Positions 23,336-32,657 of a stretch of DNA of 54,711 bases are shown here, piece after piece. Below the pieces are notes generated by a model. The model had not been told where the DNA came from. It saw only the letters and a list, made by a program, of their open reading frames with translations, and ran no database searches. Source of the stretch: a virus. The position numbers and the translations under genes are program-made. Where the stretch lies: positions 1 through 54,711 of the IMG/VR virus record IMGVR_UViG_3300030119_000989. The stretch is one strand, 5' to 3'. The stretch's first letter is position 1, and each line of letters starts with the position of its first letter.

Positions 23336-23911
23336 ATGCCATCGTCACCACGCAGCCAAGCCAAAGGCTGTGAATCCACCCATTTCAGCCCCGACGACGA
23401 AGCACGCATCTGCGACGAAAATCTCGCATGGGCCGAAAATCTGCTGCGCAAGCATTATGGCAAGCGTGCGGTCGAATGGGCGGGTGAGGGACTTCTAGCT
23501 GCATGCAGAGCCTACGATCCTGACCGCGGAGATTCGTTCCGGGGATTTGCTGCAACCGTGACCCTGCGCACGGCCGCACATGGTCTTCGGCAGATGTACG
23601 GAGCACCTGATACAGCCAAAAACCAGGCGCTCAGCCAATCTGTCACGTATCAAGAATTCGACCAACCGGCCCAGCGGACCGAATTGGCCGCCCCGGATAT
23701 CTCCCCCACCGAATTTGATCCTGACCAGGCCGACGAATTTATTGCTGTCCTTGAGTTCATTGACTGCCAGCCGGCCAGGAACCGCCTGATCGGTCTTGGC
23801 GCCATCCTGACCGGTCTGACACCCACTCAACTATCTGAGGTCATCCATATTGACAAACGAGAGGTTAAATCCAAACTCGATCGTCTTCGGCGACTTGTAT
23901 CAGCTGCTTGA
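23336..23911 (+). CDS. Sigma-70-family-like factor
   Basis: A 191-residue protein with region-2-like sequence (AWAENLLRKHYGKRAVEWAG, then LLAACRAYDPDRGDSFRGFA), which would bind core RNA polymerase and the -10 box. The C-terminal part (LIGLGAILTGLTPTQLSEVI, then IDKREVKSKLDRLRRL) has the helix-turn-helix layout of region 4. The size fits short sigma factors. At the head of the structural genes it is the natural candidate to switch on late transcription, perhaps at the nine bipartite motifs reported here. Confidence 0.7.
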   Translation: MPSSPRSQAKGCESTHFSPDDEARICDENLAWAENLLRKHYGKRAVEWAGEGLLAACRAYDPDRGDSFRGFAATVTLRTAAHGLRQMYGAPDTAKNQALSQSVTYQEFDQPAQRTELAAPDISPTEFDPDQADEFIAVLEFIDCQPARNRLIGLGAILTGLTPTQLSEVIHIDKREVKSKLDRLRRLVSAA

Positions 23912-23918
23912 TGCGGTG

Positions 23919-24446
23919 ATGTTGACTGGCGCCGAAATGTCCATGGGCAAAGGCAACTCCAGACTCGCGCGCATCAGCATCACACGCCGGCACGATCACT
24001 GGCGACTGCTGTATTGGTACATGGTCATCCTTCAGCAGCATGGTATTGAGATGCGCATTCGTGGCTATCGCTCGGCAGTGCGCACGGGTTCCATCACGTT
24101 CTCGAGCCTCCATCAACCGCTCATGGTCCGGGCCTATCGGCGCTGGTACAGATCAGTGGGCAAGCAGCTACCGTTGGATCTGCTGATCAACAAGCCCACC
24201 TTGTGCATCCTGCTTGCAGGTGCCTTGAGGCGATGGTCCAGGGGAAGCCAGAAGTCCAATCAAATCATCATCCCAACACCGCCCTGCCACCTGATGAGTC
24301 TGGGCAGCTTAACCAGCCAGGTGCGGGAGCACGTTCCCGTCGTGTCCTCGTGCATGCTCAGTCGCAGCGGGAGGATCCGCGTGCCAGCAGATGCGGCAAT
24401 GGCGTTTGTAGACGGCGCGGTGCCGCAGAGTATTTGGAGATATTGA
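23919..24446 (+). CDS. Degenerate LAGLIDADG endonuclease-like protein
   Basis: About 175 residues. GNSRLARISITRRHDHWRLL, then VILQQHGIEMRIRGYRS, then VRAYRRWYRSVGKQLPLDLL and LAGALRRW, follow the order of LAGLIDADG homing endonucleases. The acidic catalytic residues normally found in the two LAGLIDADG motifs are absent (TGAEMS and AGALRR here). It may be a decayed homing enzyme or a co-opted DNA-binding protein. Upstream codons overlap the sigma gene and look like shadow, so I start at ATG 23919. Confidence 0.4.
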   Translation: MLTGAEMSMGKGNSRLARISITRRHDHWRLLYWYMVILQQHGIEMRIRGYRSAVRTGSITFSSLHQPLMVRAYRRWYRSVGKQLPLDLLINKPTLCILLAGALRRWSRGSQKSNQIIIPTPPCHLMSLGSLTSQVREHVPVVSSCMLSRSGRIRVPADAAMAFVDGAVPQSIWRY

Positions 24447-24495
24447 TGGCATATTTAGTAGCCAATCAAAGTACTTGCCTGACAGGGGGTGGTGC

Positions 24496-25257
24496 ATGAC
24501 ATTTTCCGCAGATTTAGGTATTCAGGCGGGGGTCATGTACGCAGCAGGCTCCGGTCCGGTCACGCCTCCGTTTACCTGGCTTTGTTGGGTAGAGAGAGTT
24601 GATGGTTATGAATCTAACACGTTGGTGGCACACGATGCCACCGCTGGCAACGTCATATCTCTGTACATTTACAGCGATGGCAAGTTTGCCCCATCAATTG
24701 CATCATCTGGAGGCGCGCTGGAACTGACAGATCCAGCGGCGTACATTGGTACTGGTTGGCAGCAGATTGCATTTACATGGGCTGCAAACGGTGACGTAGC
24801 ATCGTATGTTGGAGCCACACAAGTTGCGACAGCCAACACATCGCTTGAGCCCGTGGTCAATAACGAATTGATCATCGGCGGTTTTAACTTTGGCGGCGGC
24901 TTTTTTTTCCCAAGCGCAACTTGCAAGGTGTCGCTGCCCGCGCAATGGACACGTGTCCTCACCCCCGCCGAAATCGCCACCCTTGCAGCAGGTGGACCAC
25001 CTGACACCATCTCAACCGGCTTGGCCAGGTACTGGGAAAATCTGACAGGTGCCGGACCGCATGCTCCCAGAGTTGGTTCAGGCAATCTGGTCGAATATGG
25101 CACTGTGACCGACGCCGCGTCCGACCCGCCGGTAACCTTAGGTGGCGGCCCGACTGAACCATCATCCCCAATCCTTTGTCCTTTCAATTCGCGCATCATC
25201 GACGCGGGGCATCATGGGCGGTCAAGGATTATTTCAAGATCGAGGTTAATCGCATGA
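24496..25257 (+). CDS. LamG/concanavalin-like virion protein
   Basis: About 253 residues. The pattern FTWLCWVERVDGYESNTLVA, then GTGWQQIAFTWAANGDVASY, then SLPAQWTRVLTPAEIATLAA, is the laminin-G/concanavalin-like lectin fold often used by phage appendage proteins to bind glycans. There is a Gly/Phe-rich loop (GGFNFGGGFFF). Start at ATG 24496, after GGGGGTGG. Confidence 0.65.
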   Translation: MTFSADLGIQAGVMYAAGSGPVTPPFTWLCWVERVDGYESNTLVAHDATAGNVISLYIYSDGKFAPSIASSGGALELTDPAAYIGTGWQQIAFTWAANGDVASYVGATQVATANTSLEPVVNNELIIGGFNFGGGFFFPSATCKVSLPAQWTRVLTPAEIATLAAGGPPDTISTGLARYWENLTGAGPHAPRVGSGNLVEYGTVTDAASDPPVTLGGGPTEPSSPILCPFNSRIIDAGHHGRSRIISRSRLIA

Positions 25258-25796
25258 GCTACCAACCTGGCGACATGGTGACCGGCAGATTCTTTGCACG
25301 CCACACGGACACTGGCGCATTGACCGATGCGGATAGCCTGCCCACCGCAGCGATCTATCTCAACGGCACGGTCGCTGGTTCTGTCACAGTGACCATCACC
25401 AATATCACAACCGGCATCTACACCTATTCATTCACCTTACCCGCTGATTGGTCTCGCGGAGACCACATTCAATGCGAGGTATCAGCCACCGTGGACAGCA
25501 CAAGTGATATCGGCACGGTCATCGAATTCACACTCGAATCCGCGCTGGGCCTGGAGTTCACCGTTGACGATACATCGATCACGCCCACCACCACGTACTG
25601 CGCATTGAATGACGGGCCTGCTGGTGATGATGTTTTAAACGGTCGATTCCTGGTCTTTAGCAGTGGTGCAAACAAGGGGCTTGCACTACCAATCTCTGAC
25701 TACAACGGCACCACGAAACAAGTCAACTTTGCAACCGCATGGCCCACCGCACCGGTCGATGGTGATCAGTGTGAGGTCATTGGTCTGACCGTCTGA
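25254..25796 (+). CDS. Putative appendage or baseplate protein
   Basis: About 180 residues starting at an ATG overlapping the upstream stop (ATGA). Beta-rich, with DADSLPTAAIYLNGTVAGSV and TGIYTYSFTLPADWSRGDHI, like the Ig-like N-terminal domains of phage tail-associated proteins. A second domain follows (TYCALNDGPAGDDVLNGRFL). Role inferred from location and fold. Confidence 0.55.
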   Translation: MSYQPGDMVTGRFFARHTDTGALTDADSLPTAAIYLNGTVAGSVTVTITNITTGIYTYSFTLPADWSRGDHIQCEVSATVDSTSDIGTVIEFTLESALGLEFTVDDTSITPTTTYCALNDGPAGDDVLNGRFLVFSSGANKGLALPISDYNGTTKQVNFATAWPTAPVDGDQCEVIGLTV

Positions 25797-25828
25797 TCAT
25801 CGAACTACAACCTCAAGGAAACACTGAT

Positions 25829-26236
25829 ATGACACTTTCGAACTATGCTGAAGACGCAATCCTCAACGCCCTATTTGGCAAAACCAGTGATTTTGGTGCA
25901 TTGGGTTCTGCTCCAAGCATGTACGTCGGACTTTCAACGGCTGATCCTGGCGAAGACGGATCGAGCGATGCGCCTCCATCTGGTGACGGCTATGCCCGTG
26001 TGAGCACCGCGGCCAGCGATTGGAACGCAGCATCTTCTGGCAGCCTTGACAACGCCAACATTATTCAATTCCCAGAAGCAACTGGATCATGGGGGACTAT
26101 CACGCACTTCACGATCTATGACGCTCCAACTGGTGGGAACTTGATATTTTCAGGCGCTCTTGACACGCCTAAAGCATTCATTTCTGGCGACACGCCTTTA
26201 TTCGCCGCGGGTGACCTGAGTTTCACTGCAAATTAA
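25829..26236 (+). CDS. Phage fibre/decoration-type protein
   Basis: A 135-residue protein matching a widespread phage family. It starts with SNYAEDAILNALFG, then PSMYVGLSTADPGEDGS, then IQFPEATGSWGTITHFTIYD and GGNLIFSGALDTPKAFISGD. Members are usually annotated as tail or head fibre proteins. CTCAAGGAA provides the ribosome site. Confidence 0.65.
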   Translation: MTLSNYAEDAILNALFGKTSDFGALGSAPSMYVGLSTADPGEDGSSDAPPSGDGYARVSTAASDWNAASSGSLDNANIIQFPEATGSWGTITHFTIYDAPTGGNLIFSGALDTPKAFISGDTPLFAAGDLSFTAN

Positions 26237-26249
26237 TCTAATGTGACAT

Positions 26250-27302
26250 ATGATCGACAGACGCAAACTATTGTTTTTCCTTACTGGCAATGCCAATCAA
26301 ATGATTGGACAATCAAGCCTGTCTGTCACTATGTCATCATCTTTATTGTCAGCCCACAAACTTCAAGGGAATTGCACGCTGGAAGTTGCTGGGAGTGCGG
26401 AACTATCAAGGGACCGGAATCATATTCGAGGGACATCAGGACTCACGGTATCTGTGCTGTCATGTGCCGTATCCCGAAAACCAACGCTAATCAGCAATGC
26501 TTTACCAACAGTATCTGCCAATGGCAACCTGTCCAGTGTAAAAAAAGTATCTGGATCATCAGGATTTGCAGTTGATACTGCAGCAGAACTCAACAGCCAG
26601 AAACTCATCGGCAGCGCTGCGATGAGCGATTACACGGCATCTGGACATCTGTCTTCCGTTCGCAAAATCACAGGCAATACCACCGCCACCATTGAAACGA
26701 CAGCACATGTGTCCAGCAGCAAACGGCTTATCGCCAGTGAAAGCTTTGCCATCAACGCGGCCATGGCCATCATCTATTACCATCAGTTTTTGCTGCATGA
26801 AGGCGATGTTGTCATTGACCAAACCAGCGGCAGTGTTCGCCAACTCGACCTTAACCACCTGCTCCCCCAGGGCCTCTGGACGCTCGGCCTGTCCTACGTG
26901 GACCAGTACGGCAGTGAATCCCCCCAGGCTATGATCGAAGTGGAATTTGACGCTGATGGTCATGTGGTCAGTCAACTACGTGAGATTGACACGATCGAAG
27001 CGGCAGCACTGGCAGGTGGCTACATCGCTCTGATCATCACACTGGAAGACAAGCAAGCCTGGCACCGCAATCCGATGGGCTTTGAAGTGTTCGATACATC
27101 TTCGCAGATGGTCATCGGCACGATCGCGGCATCTGGCAACGGCGCGTACATCACCGAAGCGACAGCCGGACCATTTACACACGGACTGACCAAGCGACTG
27201 AAGGTGCGGCCGTATGATGCTACAGGCTATGGGGTGTGGTCGAATGTGCCGTCGGTAGTGGTGGATTCTGAAGGGCCAGTGGCGCCGGTGGTGGTGGGGT
27301 AA
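26250..27302 (+). CDS. Repeat-containing fibre-like protein
   Basis: A 350-residue protein. Residues 25-170 consist of imperfect repeats of roughly 22 residues around an SSxKxIxG core (LSSVKKVSGSSGFAVDTAAE, LSSVRKITGNTTATIETTAH, VSSSKRLIASESFAI). The C-terminal 150 residues are beta-rich, fibronectin-III-like. Probably a structural or adhesion protein; no enzyme motif. The motif copy at 27301 begins within its stop codon. Confidence 0.5.
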   Translation: MIDRRKLLFFLTGNANQMIGQSSLSVTMSSSLLSAHKLQGNCTLEVAGSAELSRDRNHIRGTSGLTVSVLSCAVSRKPTLISNALPTVSANGNLSSVKKVSGSSGFAVDTAAELNSQKLIGSAAMSDYTASGHLSSVRKITGNTTATIETTAHVSSSKRLIASESFAINAAMAIIYYHQFLLHEGDVVIDQTSGSVRQLDLNHLLPQGLWTLGLSYVDQYGSESPQAMIEVEFDADGHVVSQLREIDTIEAAALAGGYIALIITLEDKQAWHRNPMGFEVFDTSSQMVIGTIAASGNGAYITEATAGPFTHGLTKRLKVRPYDATGYGVWSNVPSVVVDSEGPVAPVVVG

Positions 27303-27346
27303 AACCGCCATGCCCCATTTTCTGTCACAACTCGACAAGTACCTGT
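27301..27346 (+). repeat. Bipartite late motif, copy 1
   Basis: AAAACCGCC, then CAAGTACCTGT beginning 35 nt after the first base. Its right box sits in an inverted repeat, CTCGACA...TGTCGAG, directly before the terS ATG, which has no Shine-Dalgarno sequence. Confidence 0.5.
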
Positions 27347-27350
27347 CGAG

Positions 27351-27842
27351 ATGGCCAACAAACCGACACAAAAAGAGAAAGAGCACCGCATCGCCAAGGT
27401 TTTGAAGATGCTCGTCGACGGCTATACCAAGGGAGAAATCAAGCGCGAATGCCGTGAGCGGTTCGATGCATCAGCACGGACTGTCGAGCGTTACCTGCAA
27501 CAAGCCCGCAATCTACTGATCGAGGAGTTGGAAGAGCCAATTGAAGCCATCAAGGCCCGCAGCCTCACGCTATACCGCTCAATCATTAATGATCGTAAAG
27601 CCACACTGCTCGACAAGGTCCGCGCTCAGAAGCGCATCGACAAGATCATGGGCCTTGAGGCGCCGCTCAAGCACGAGGTTTCCGGCCGTGATGGTCGCCC
27701 CATTCAAACGCAGATGATCGATCCGGCCAAGGCTACGAAGATTGCTGGTGATCCGGCTATGGCTGCACATGCTGAAGCACTTGGCCTGACACTTGGTTTG
27801 CCCACGGGCGAAATCACAGATGACGAGGGTGACAGTGAATGA
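27351..27842 (+). CDS. terS: Terminase small subunit
   Basis: A 163-residue protein directly upstream of the large terminase. The N-terminal helix-turn-helix (IAKVLKMLVDGYTKGEIKRE, then SARTVERYLQQARNLLIEEL) would bind the packaging site, and the helical middle would make the oligomer. TerS sequences diverge strongly, so assignment rests on the HTH, size and synteny. Confidence 0.7.
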   Translation: MANKPTQKEKEHRIAKVLKMLVDGYTKGEIKRECRERFDASARTVERYLQQARNLLIEELEEPIEAIKARSLTLYRSIINDRKATLLDKVRAQKRIDKIMGLEAPLKHEVSGRDGRPIQTQMIDPAKATKIAGDPAMAAHAEALGLTLGLPTGEITDDEGDSE

Positions 27843-29319
27843 ACCTGCCATCCAAGAAATCGACTGGCATAAAGTGCCGCGTGAAGTTGCCTGCTCACGC
27901 CCGGACTGGTTTGCGGCCTGGGTCACGCGGGACGATCCACCTGCTTTGCAGTACCAGGTGTTTGAGCACATCGCCTATATCGCCAACATCGTGACACGTG
28001 CCATCCGCAAGGGTAAGGGTCGTTTGATCATCAACCTGCCACCGCAGCATGGCAAAAGCCTGTTCCTATGTCGCTGGCTGGTTGTCTGGATCCTCGAACA
28101 CTGGCCTGATCTACGGATCGTCTCCGCTTCGTACTCTAAGGATCTGATTTACGGGCACTCCAGCTTTGCACGAGATCAATTCGACCAGCGTCAGGAACTC
28201 AACACCAGTTTGAAGCATGACAACAAAGCTGTTGGCCGATGGAACACACACACCGGACTGGGTGGGCTCTATAGCACTACCATTGGCGGTGCAATCTCCG
28301 GATTCTCGATGGATGTGGGTTTGGTAGATGACCCGTACAAAGACTGGGCAGACGCATGGTCCCCTGCCACCCGTCGCAAGGTCAAACAATGGTTCGACTC
28401 TGCGTTCTACACACGAAAGCAGGAGAACACCACCATGATCATCCTGCATACCAGGTGGCACCCAGATGATCTCTCCGGCTACCTGCTCAAAGATCACCCT
28501 GACGATTGGCAACTTATTCGATTGCCAGCCATTGCCGAACAAGGCGATCCCATGCGTCGTTATATCGGTTCACCGCTCTGCCCGCAGCTGCACACACTCG
28601 AATCACTCATGGGCAACAAGCAATCGCAAGGCATCTGGGACGCGGTCTATCAACAGGATCCCAAAGGCTTGGGTGATGACGCTCTTTACAAGCATTTCAG
28701 CGAGACTCGAAACGTCAGCGATACTGTTTTACTCAATTATGACCTGCCGCTACACATCTCAATCGACTTCAACAAACGCCCAGGTAGCCACATGCTCATT
28801 GGCCAATACGACAAAGACGCGGACATGATTACCACCGTCGATGAGATTTACGGCGACCGGTGGGACACGATCCAGATCATGCGGGACTTCACAGATCGCT
28901 GGTGGCCACAGAACTGCAAGCACAAATCGTTTTCAGAAATCAACGTGTTTGGAGACAGTGCGGGACGCTCCGAATCCATTTACACCAGTGATAGCGGCTA
29001 CAGGATCATGCAACGTGTATTGCAACCGCTGGGCGTACCGGTCTACAAACGAGTACCCAAGAAAGCCCCGGATATCATCGACAGCGTGTTGGCCACCAAT
29101 GACGCTCTGTCAGACATCAACGGGCAGGTGCATTGGCTCATTCATCCACGATGCAAGAAGCTGATCCGCGACCTGCGGGAAGTGATGCCTGATGAGTATG
29201 GCAAGCCGGACAAGGATGCTGATTTTACACTGACCCACGCCTCAGACGCGGAACGCTACAGGGTACATCGAATCAGGCCGTTGAGGATAAATGAGCCAAG
29301 CGGTCGTGTGAATGTGTGA
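27835..29319 (+). CDS. terL: Terminase large subunit
   Basis: About 494 residues, the ATPase-nuclease that packages DNA into the prohead. Walker A is NLPPQHGKSLF, Walker B VGLVDDPYKDW, and the motor-coupling region is TRWHPDDLSGYLL. The C-terminal nuclease has acidic residues in HISIDFN and INVFGDSAGR. I prefer GTG 27835 (GAGG six bases before), overlapping the terS stop by eight bases; ATG 27820 is possible. Confidence 0.93.
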   Translation: MNEPAIQEIDWHKVPREVACSRPDWFAAWVTRDDPPALQYQVFEHIAYIANIVTRAIRKGKGRLIINLPPQHGKSLFLCRWLVVWILEHWPDLRIVSASYSKDLIYGHSSFARDQFDQRQELNTSLKHDNKAVGRWNTHTGLGGLYSTTIGGAISGFSMDVGLVDDPYKDWADAWSPATRRKVKQWFDSAFYTRKQENTTMIILHTRWHPDDLSGYLLKDHPDDWQLIRLPAIAEQGDPMRRYIGSPLCPQLHTLESLMGNKQSQGIWDAVYQQDPKGLGDDALYKHFSETRNVSDTVLLNYDLPLHISIDFNKRPGSHMLIGQYDKDADMITTVDEIYGDRWDTIQIMRDFTDRWWPQNCKHKSFSEINVFGDSAGRSESIYTSDSGYRIMQRVLQPLGVPVYKRVPKKAPDIIDSVLATNDALSDINGQVHWLIHPRCKKLIRDLREVMPDEYGKPDKDADFTLTHASDAERYRVHRIRPLRINEPSGRVNV

Positions 29320-29363
29320 CACCGCCCCTACACATTTGAAACTTTTTTTCTCCAACCACATGG
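29318..29363 (+). repeat. Bipartite late motif, copy 2
   Basis: GACACCGCC (starting in the terL stop codon), then CAACCACATGG 35 nt on. It has a T7 run between the boxes, and the next start codon is 78 nt from the first base. Confidence 0.6.
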
Positions 29364-29395
29364 CATAACCCTGATACCCCGGACGGAGAACGCCC

Positions 29396-29596
29396 GTGTT
29401 TGAATTAATCGCCATGCGGTCTGCATCAGCAGCACTGGCCACAATCACTTTTGCCACCGCCACGGTCGTAAGCGAAAGCTCGTTGATTCCCTTGGGGTTA
29501 GTCATCATCGCATGCGGCATTACTTGGAAAGCCGCTAGCAAACTCACCGATCTTGAAGCCCGCGTGAAAGCCTTGGAGAACAAGTCCAATGGCTGA
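29396..29596 (+). CDS. Small membrane protein before the portal
   Basis: A 66-residue protein starting at GTG behind CGGAGA. Two hydrophobic stretches (ASAALATITFATATVV and SLIPLGLVIIACGITW) are followed by a short coiled coil, TDLEARVKALENKSNG. The size and topology resemble small holins or membrane accessories, but the place between terminase and portal makes the role unclear. Overlaps the portal start by eight bases. Confidence 0.55.
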   Translation: MFELIAMRSASAALATITFATATVVSESSLIPLGLVIIACGITWKAASKLTDLEARVKALENKSNG

Positions 29597-30899
29597 AAAG
29601 CCCAACGATCTTAAAAACAAGCCTGTAATCGGCGAGCAAACCGGATCACAGGGAACTTCTGCCGGTATCTCGACGTTCATGCAGATCCCCGGCTTGGATG
29701 CAACACCTGCAGGTACATATCAGACTTATCGCTCCATGCTCATGGACCCCACCATTGCACTGGCTCGTGCCGTGGTCATGTCCCCTCTCGTCTGCAACAC
29801 ATGGTCGGTTAAATCCACGGATGGCACGCCGGAAGATCGCGTGTCATTCATTGAAGACATGATTGATCCAATGACGCGGCACTTCGTCCGCGCCATGCTC
29901 CGCAGTCTTGACTACGGATGGGCAGGATTTGAAAAGGTTTTCGAGGTTTCAAACGGGCGATGGACGCTTAAGCGACTCAAGCCGCTGCTCCACGACATCA
30001 CACAGATCAATATTGACAGCAACGGCAAGTTCCAGGGATTCAAACAATCATCAACCGATCTCCCACGTGAAAAGGCATTGCTCTTTACCTATGACCGCGA
30101 AGGCGACAACCATTATGGCCGTCCGCGATTGGAAAACATCCGCGAAACATGGTCATGGTGGAAACAGGCCAATGAAGGTGCTGCACGGTACGACCGCAAA
30201 ATTGCAGGCGTCATGCCTGTGATTCATTATCCGCCCGGTAAATCCATAGACAAAAGCGGCATTGAACGCGACAACTACGAGATCGCCAAAGGTGTTTTAG
30301 ACAGCATTGCTGCAGGTCATGGTATCGCAGTACCCAACCGTAAAGCCATGGAAGATGATAGCGATGGCAAGGAATGGTCCATCGAGTTGATGGAAGATAA
30401 AGGTGGTCGCCAGCCCAGCTTTATCGAACGGCTGCGGTATCTGGATTCGCTCAAATTCCGTGGCTATCTTCGTCCCGAACGTTCTGCCCTTGAAGGTCAA
30501 TTCGGCACCAAGGCTGAGGCTCAAACTCACGGTGACCTTGGCCTACTCGATGGCGAGCAATTGCAGTCCGACCTTGCCGAAACGATTAATTGGCATGTGG
30601 TTGACCAACTTCTGGTTCTTAATTTCGGCGAGGATGCACGTGGGTCTGTCTACTTTGAACCCAATCCAATCCAAGACGAGTCTCGAACATTGGCACGCGA
30701 GGTCATCAAGGGCATGACCGCAACGCCTGACGGCCGCGAGTTCTTGCGAGTCTATCTGGATTTTGAACAAATCTCCGAAATGACCACGCTCCCCACGCTG
30801 CCTGACGCACCTGACCAGAGCGACAACAAATTGGTCGATGCCGACAATCCTGCCAAATCCATTATGGACGAGCTTGAGAGCACAGTCACAAAGGGGTGA
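29589..30899 (+). CDS. Portal protein (DUF935, Mu gp29-like)
   Basis: A 436-residue portal, the dodecameric ring at the head vertex. Family-typical segments are MLRSLDYGWAGFEKVFEV, LLFTYDREGDNHYGRPRLEN and GQFGTKAEAQTHGDLGLLDG. Its acidic tail resembles others in the DUF935 family. The order terL, portal, MuF protein, protease/scaffold, capsid follows the Mu-like head module. Confidence 0.85.
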   Translation: MAEKPNDLKNKPVIGEQTGSQGTSAGISTFMQIPGLDATPAGTYQTYRSMLMDPTIALARAVVMSPLVCNTWSVKSTDGTPEDRVSFIEDMIDPMTRHFVRAMLRSLDYGWAGFEKVFEVSNGRWTLKRLKPLLHDITQINIDSNGKFQGFKQSSTDLPREKALLFTYDREGDNHYGRPRLENIRETWSWWKQANEGAARYDRKIAGVMPVIHYPPGKSIDKSGIERDNYEIAKGVLDSIAAGHGIAVPNRKAMEDDSDGKEWSIELMEDKGGRQPSFIERLRYLDSLKFRGYLRPERSALEGQFGTKAEAQTHGDLGLLDGEQLQSDLAETINWHVVDQLLVLNFGEDARGSVYFEPNPIQDESRTLAREVIKGMTATPDGREFLRVYLDFEQISEMTTLPTLPDAPDQSDNKLVDADNPAKSIMDELESTVTKG

Positions 30900-30902
30900 T
30901 CC

Positions 30903-32657
30903 ATGACCGTCTCCCCTGAACGCCGCAAATATGCAGCAAAACTCGACGCCGACTGCGCCCGTCTGGAAAAGATCGGCATCACTGCATCACAGAAGATCGG
31001 TCGCAAGGTTCGTATGGCCGCACTAAAGGCGTATCGTGCTGGCAACGATCCTGCGGCTGCGATCAACGATCCACTTGGCGACCTGTCACCTTTATTGGTT
31101 GATGCAATGGTAGCTGCGTATCTGACTGGTCGCTGGCGTGTGCTCAAGACAGTTGAAGCACATCAAGCCAAGACGCTCAAACTATCCACTGCCTATGACA
31201 ATGCAATTCAGGCACTTAAAGCCCAAATGCACGTTGGCGGCCTGTCCATTGATCAACTGCGAAATGCGTTTGTGCCTGATGCGTTGGTCAAGCTGCAAGA
31301 TATCAATCGAGTGGTCGGCGGAAAGATAACCACCAAGATGCTGGAACTCACCCAGCGTCAGGCACATGTCGGCACGGGAATCCGTGAATTACAGCAGGTG
31401 TTTAAAGCCGCCGGCATCACTCCCGAAAACAGCTACACGCTCGAAAACATCTTTCGCACTCAAACACAACTGGCCTATAGTGCCGGTCGATGGGCAGCAT
31501 TGCATGAGCCGGAGATTGATGAGATTTTATGGGGGTTTGAGTATTCAACCGTCGGTGACGACAGGGTCCGTTCAAGCCATAATGCAATGGACGGAACGCG
31601 ACTTCCCAAAGATCATTCATTCTGGCAAACCAACTGGCCACCCAATGGATGGTCATGTCGATGCCAGGCGTTGGAGATTTTTGAAGGTGATGATCTGGCC
31701 AAGGCAAGCAAGATCATCCTGCCAAGCCCCAAGACGGTTGATGGCGTGGCTTTTCAGCCCCAAGCGGATCGTGGTTTTGAGTTTAATCCGGGACAGGCGT
31801 ATAGCGTTCCGAATATTGACCCGTTACCAGTTGTGAAACCCAAGCCGGAAGACAAACCAGTTCCGGTTGATCCCACCCTGGTCGTGCAGGACGTGCCTGC
31901 TCGTGTCACGCCGGTTAAACCAGCATCAAAACCCAAGAAAACACCCAAACAAAATGCGAAAAAACCATCCACTACGCCAAAGTCGAACAAGAAGCCAACG
32001 GTTAAGCCCGTCCCCCCAATACCAACCGTCAAAACTCAGCACGCCAAAAACTTGGTTAATTACAATGTACGCAGCAAAAACGCCAAGCACATTGCAAATG
32101 CCATGGAGTCGATCAATAGCGTGCACGGCGTTCCCAAGGGCATGCGGATTCTTGATGTGCGTGATAACAACAGTTCAACTTATGGCGAGTATGTCTTCGG
32201 GGAGCGTACTGGTTCGCCTTTCTACTTCAAGTTGACAACAAAAGGCAATCGTCAAGGATTCGCCATGCTGCATGAGATGGGGCATTATCTCGACCACCAC
32301 GGAATCGGTACGCCCGGCAAGTTTGATTCTAAAACAGGTGGTCAATCAAGTGTTGTCCTTGAGCAAATCAAAAAGTCTAAGGCTTACACAAAGCTGAAAA
32401 CAAAGCGGGATGAATATGCAGCAGCCAAAAACAAATCTATGGTCAAGCATCTTGATTATCTACTAAATGATGACGAGCTTTTTGCCCGCGGATACTCTCA
32501 ACATATTGCAATTAAATCGAAAAATGCGAAAATACTAGAAGAGTTAAACGAATGGCGTAAAAACAAAGAGATTTCCTATCAATGGGACGATGACGATTTC
32601 AAGGAAATATCCAGCGCTTTTGACCAAATGTTCAGTAATCTTGGATGGGCCAAGTGA
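30903..32657 (+). CDS. MuF head protein fused to an HExxH metallopeptidase
   Basis: A 584-residue two-part protein. Residues 1-280 are the MuF/SPP1-gp7 head-morphogenesis domain (IFRTQTQLAYSAGRWAALHE, then STVGDDRVRSSHNAMDGTRL and the WSCRCQALEIF end). A Pro/Lys/Thr-rich linker (about 310-375) follows. The C-terminal domain carries GFAMLHEMGHYLDHHG (zinc ligands His457 and His461, catalytic Glu458). MuF proteins with C-terminal toxin or enzyme domains are a known class thought to be carried in the virion. Target and activity here are unknown. The downstream 77-residue acidic gene overlaps it by TGATG. Confidence 0.8.
   Translation: MTVSPERRKYAAKLDADCARLEKIGITASQKIGRKVRMAALKAYRAGNDPAAAINDPLGDLSPLLVDAMVAAYLTGRWRVLKTVEAHQAKTLKLSTAYDNAIQALKAQMHVGGLSIDQLRNAFVPDALVKLQDINRVVGGKITTKMLELTQRQAHVGTGIRELQQVFKAAGITPENSYTLENIFRTQTQLAYSAGRWAALHEPEIDEILWGFEYSTVGDDRVRSSHNAMDGTRLPKDHSFWQTNWPPNGWSCRCQALEIFEGDDLAKASKIILPSPKTVDGVAFQPQADRGFEFNPGQAYSVPNIDPLPVVKPKPEDKPVPVDPTLVVQDVPARVTPVKPASKPKKTPKQNAKKPSTTPKSNKKPTVKPVPPIPTVKTQHAKNLVNYNVRSKNAKHIANAMESINSVHGVPKGMRILDVRDNNSSTYGEYVFGERTGSPFYFKLTTKGNRQGFAMLHEMGHYLDHHGIGTPGKFDSKTGGQSSVVLEQIKKSKAYTKLKTKRDEYAAAKNKSMVKHLDYLLNDDELFARGYSQHIAIKSKNAKILEELNEWRKNKEISYQWDDDDFKEISSAFDQMFSNLGWAK

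Noticed and set aside
24203-24499. A second gene overlapping the LAGLIDADG-like gene
   Set aside because: The sequence is Arg/Gly/Pro-rich with no family pattern or ribosome site and looks like a shadow frame.
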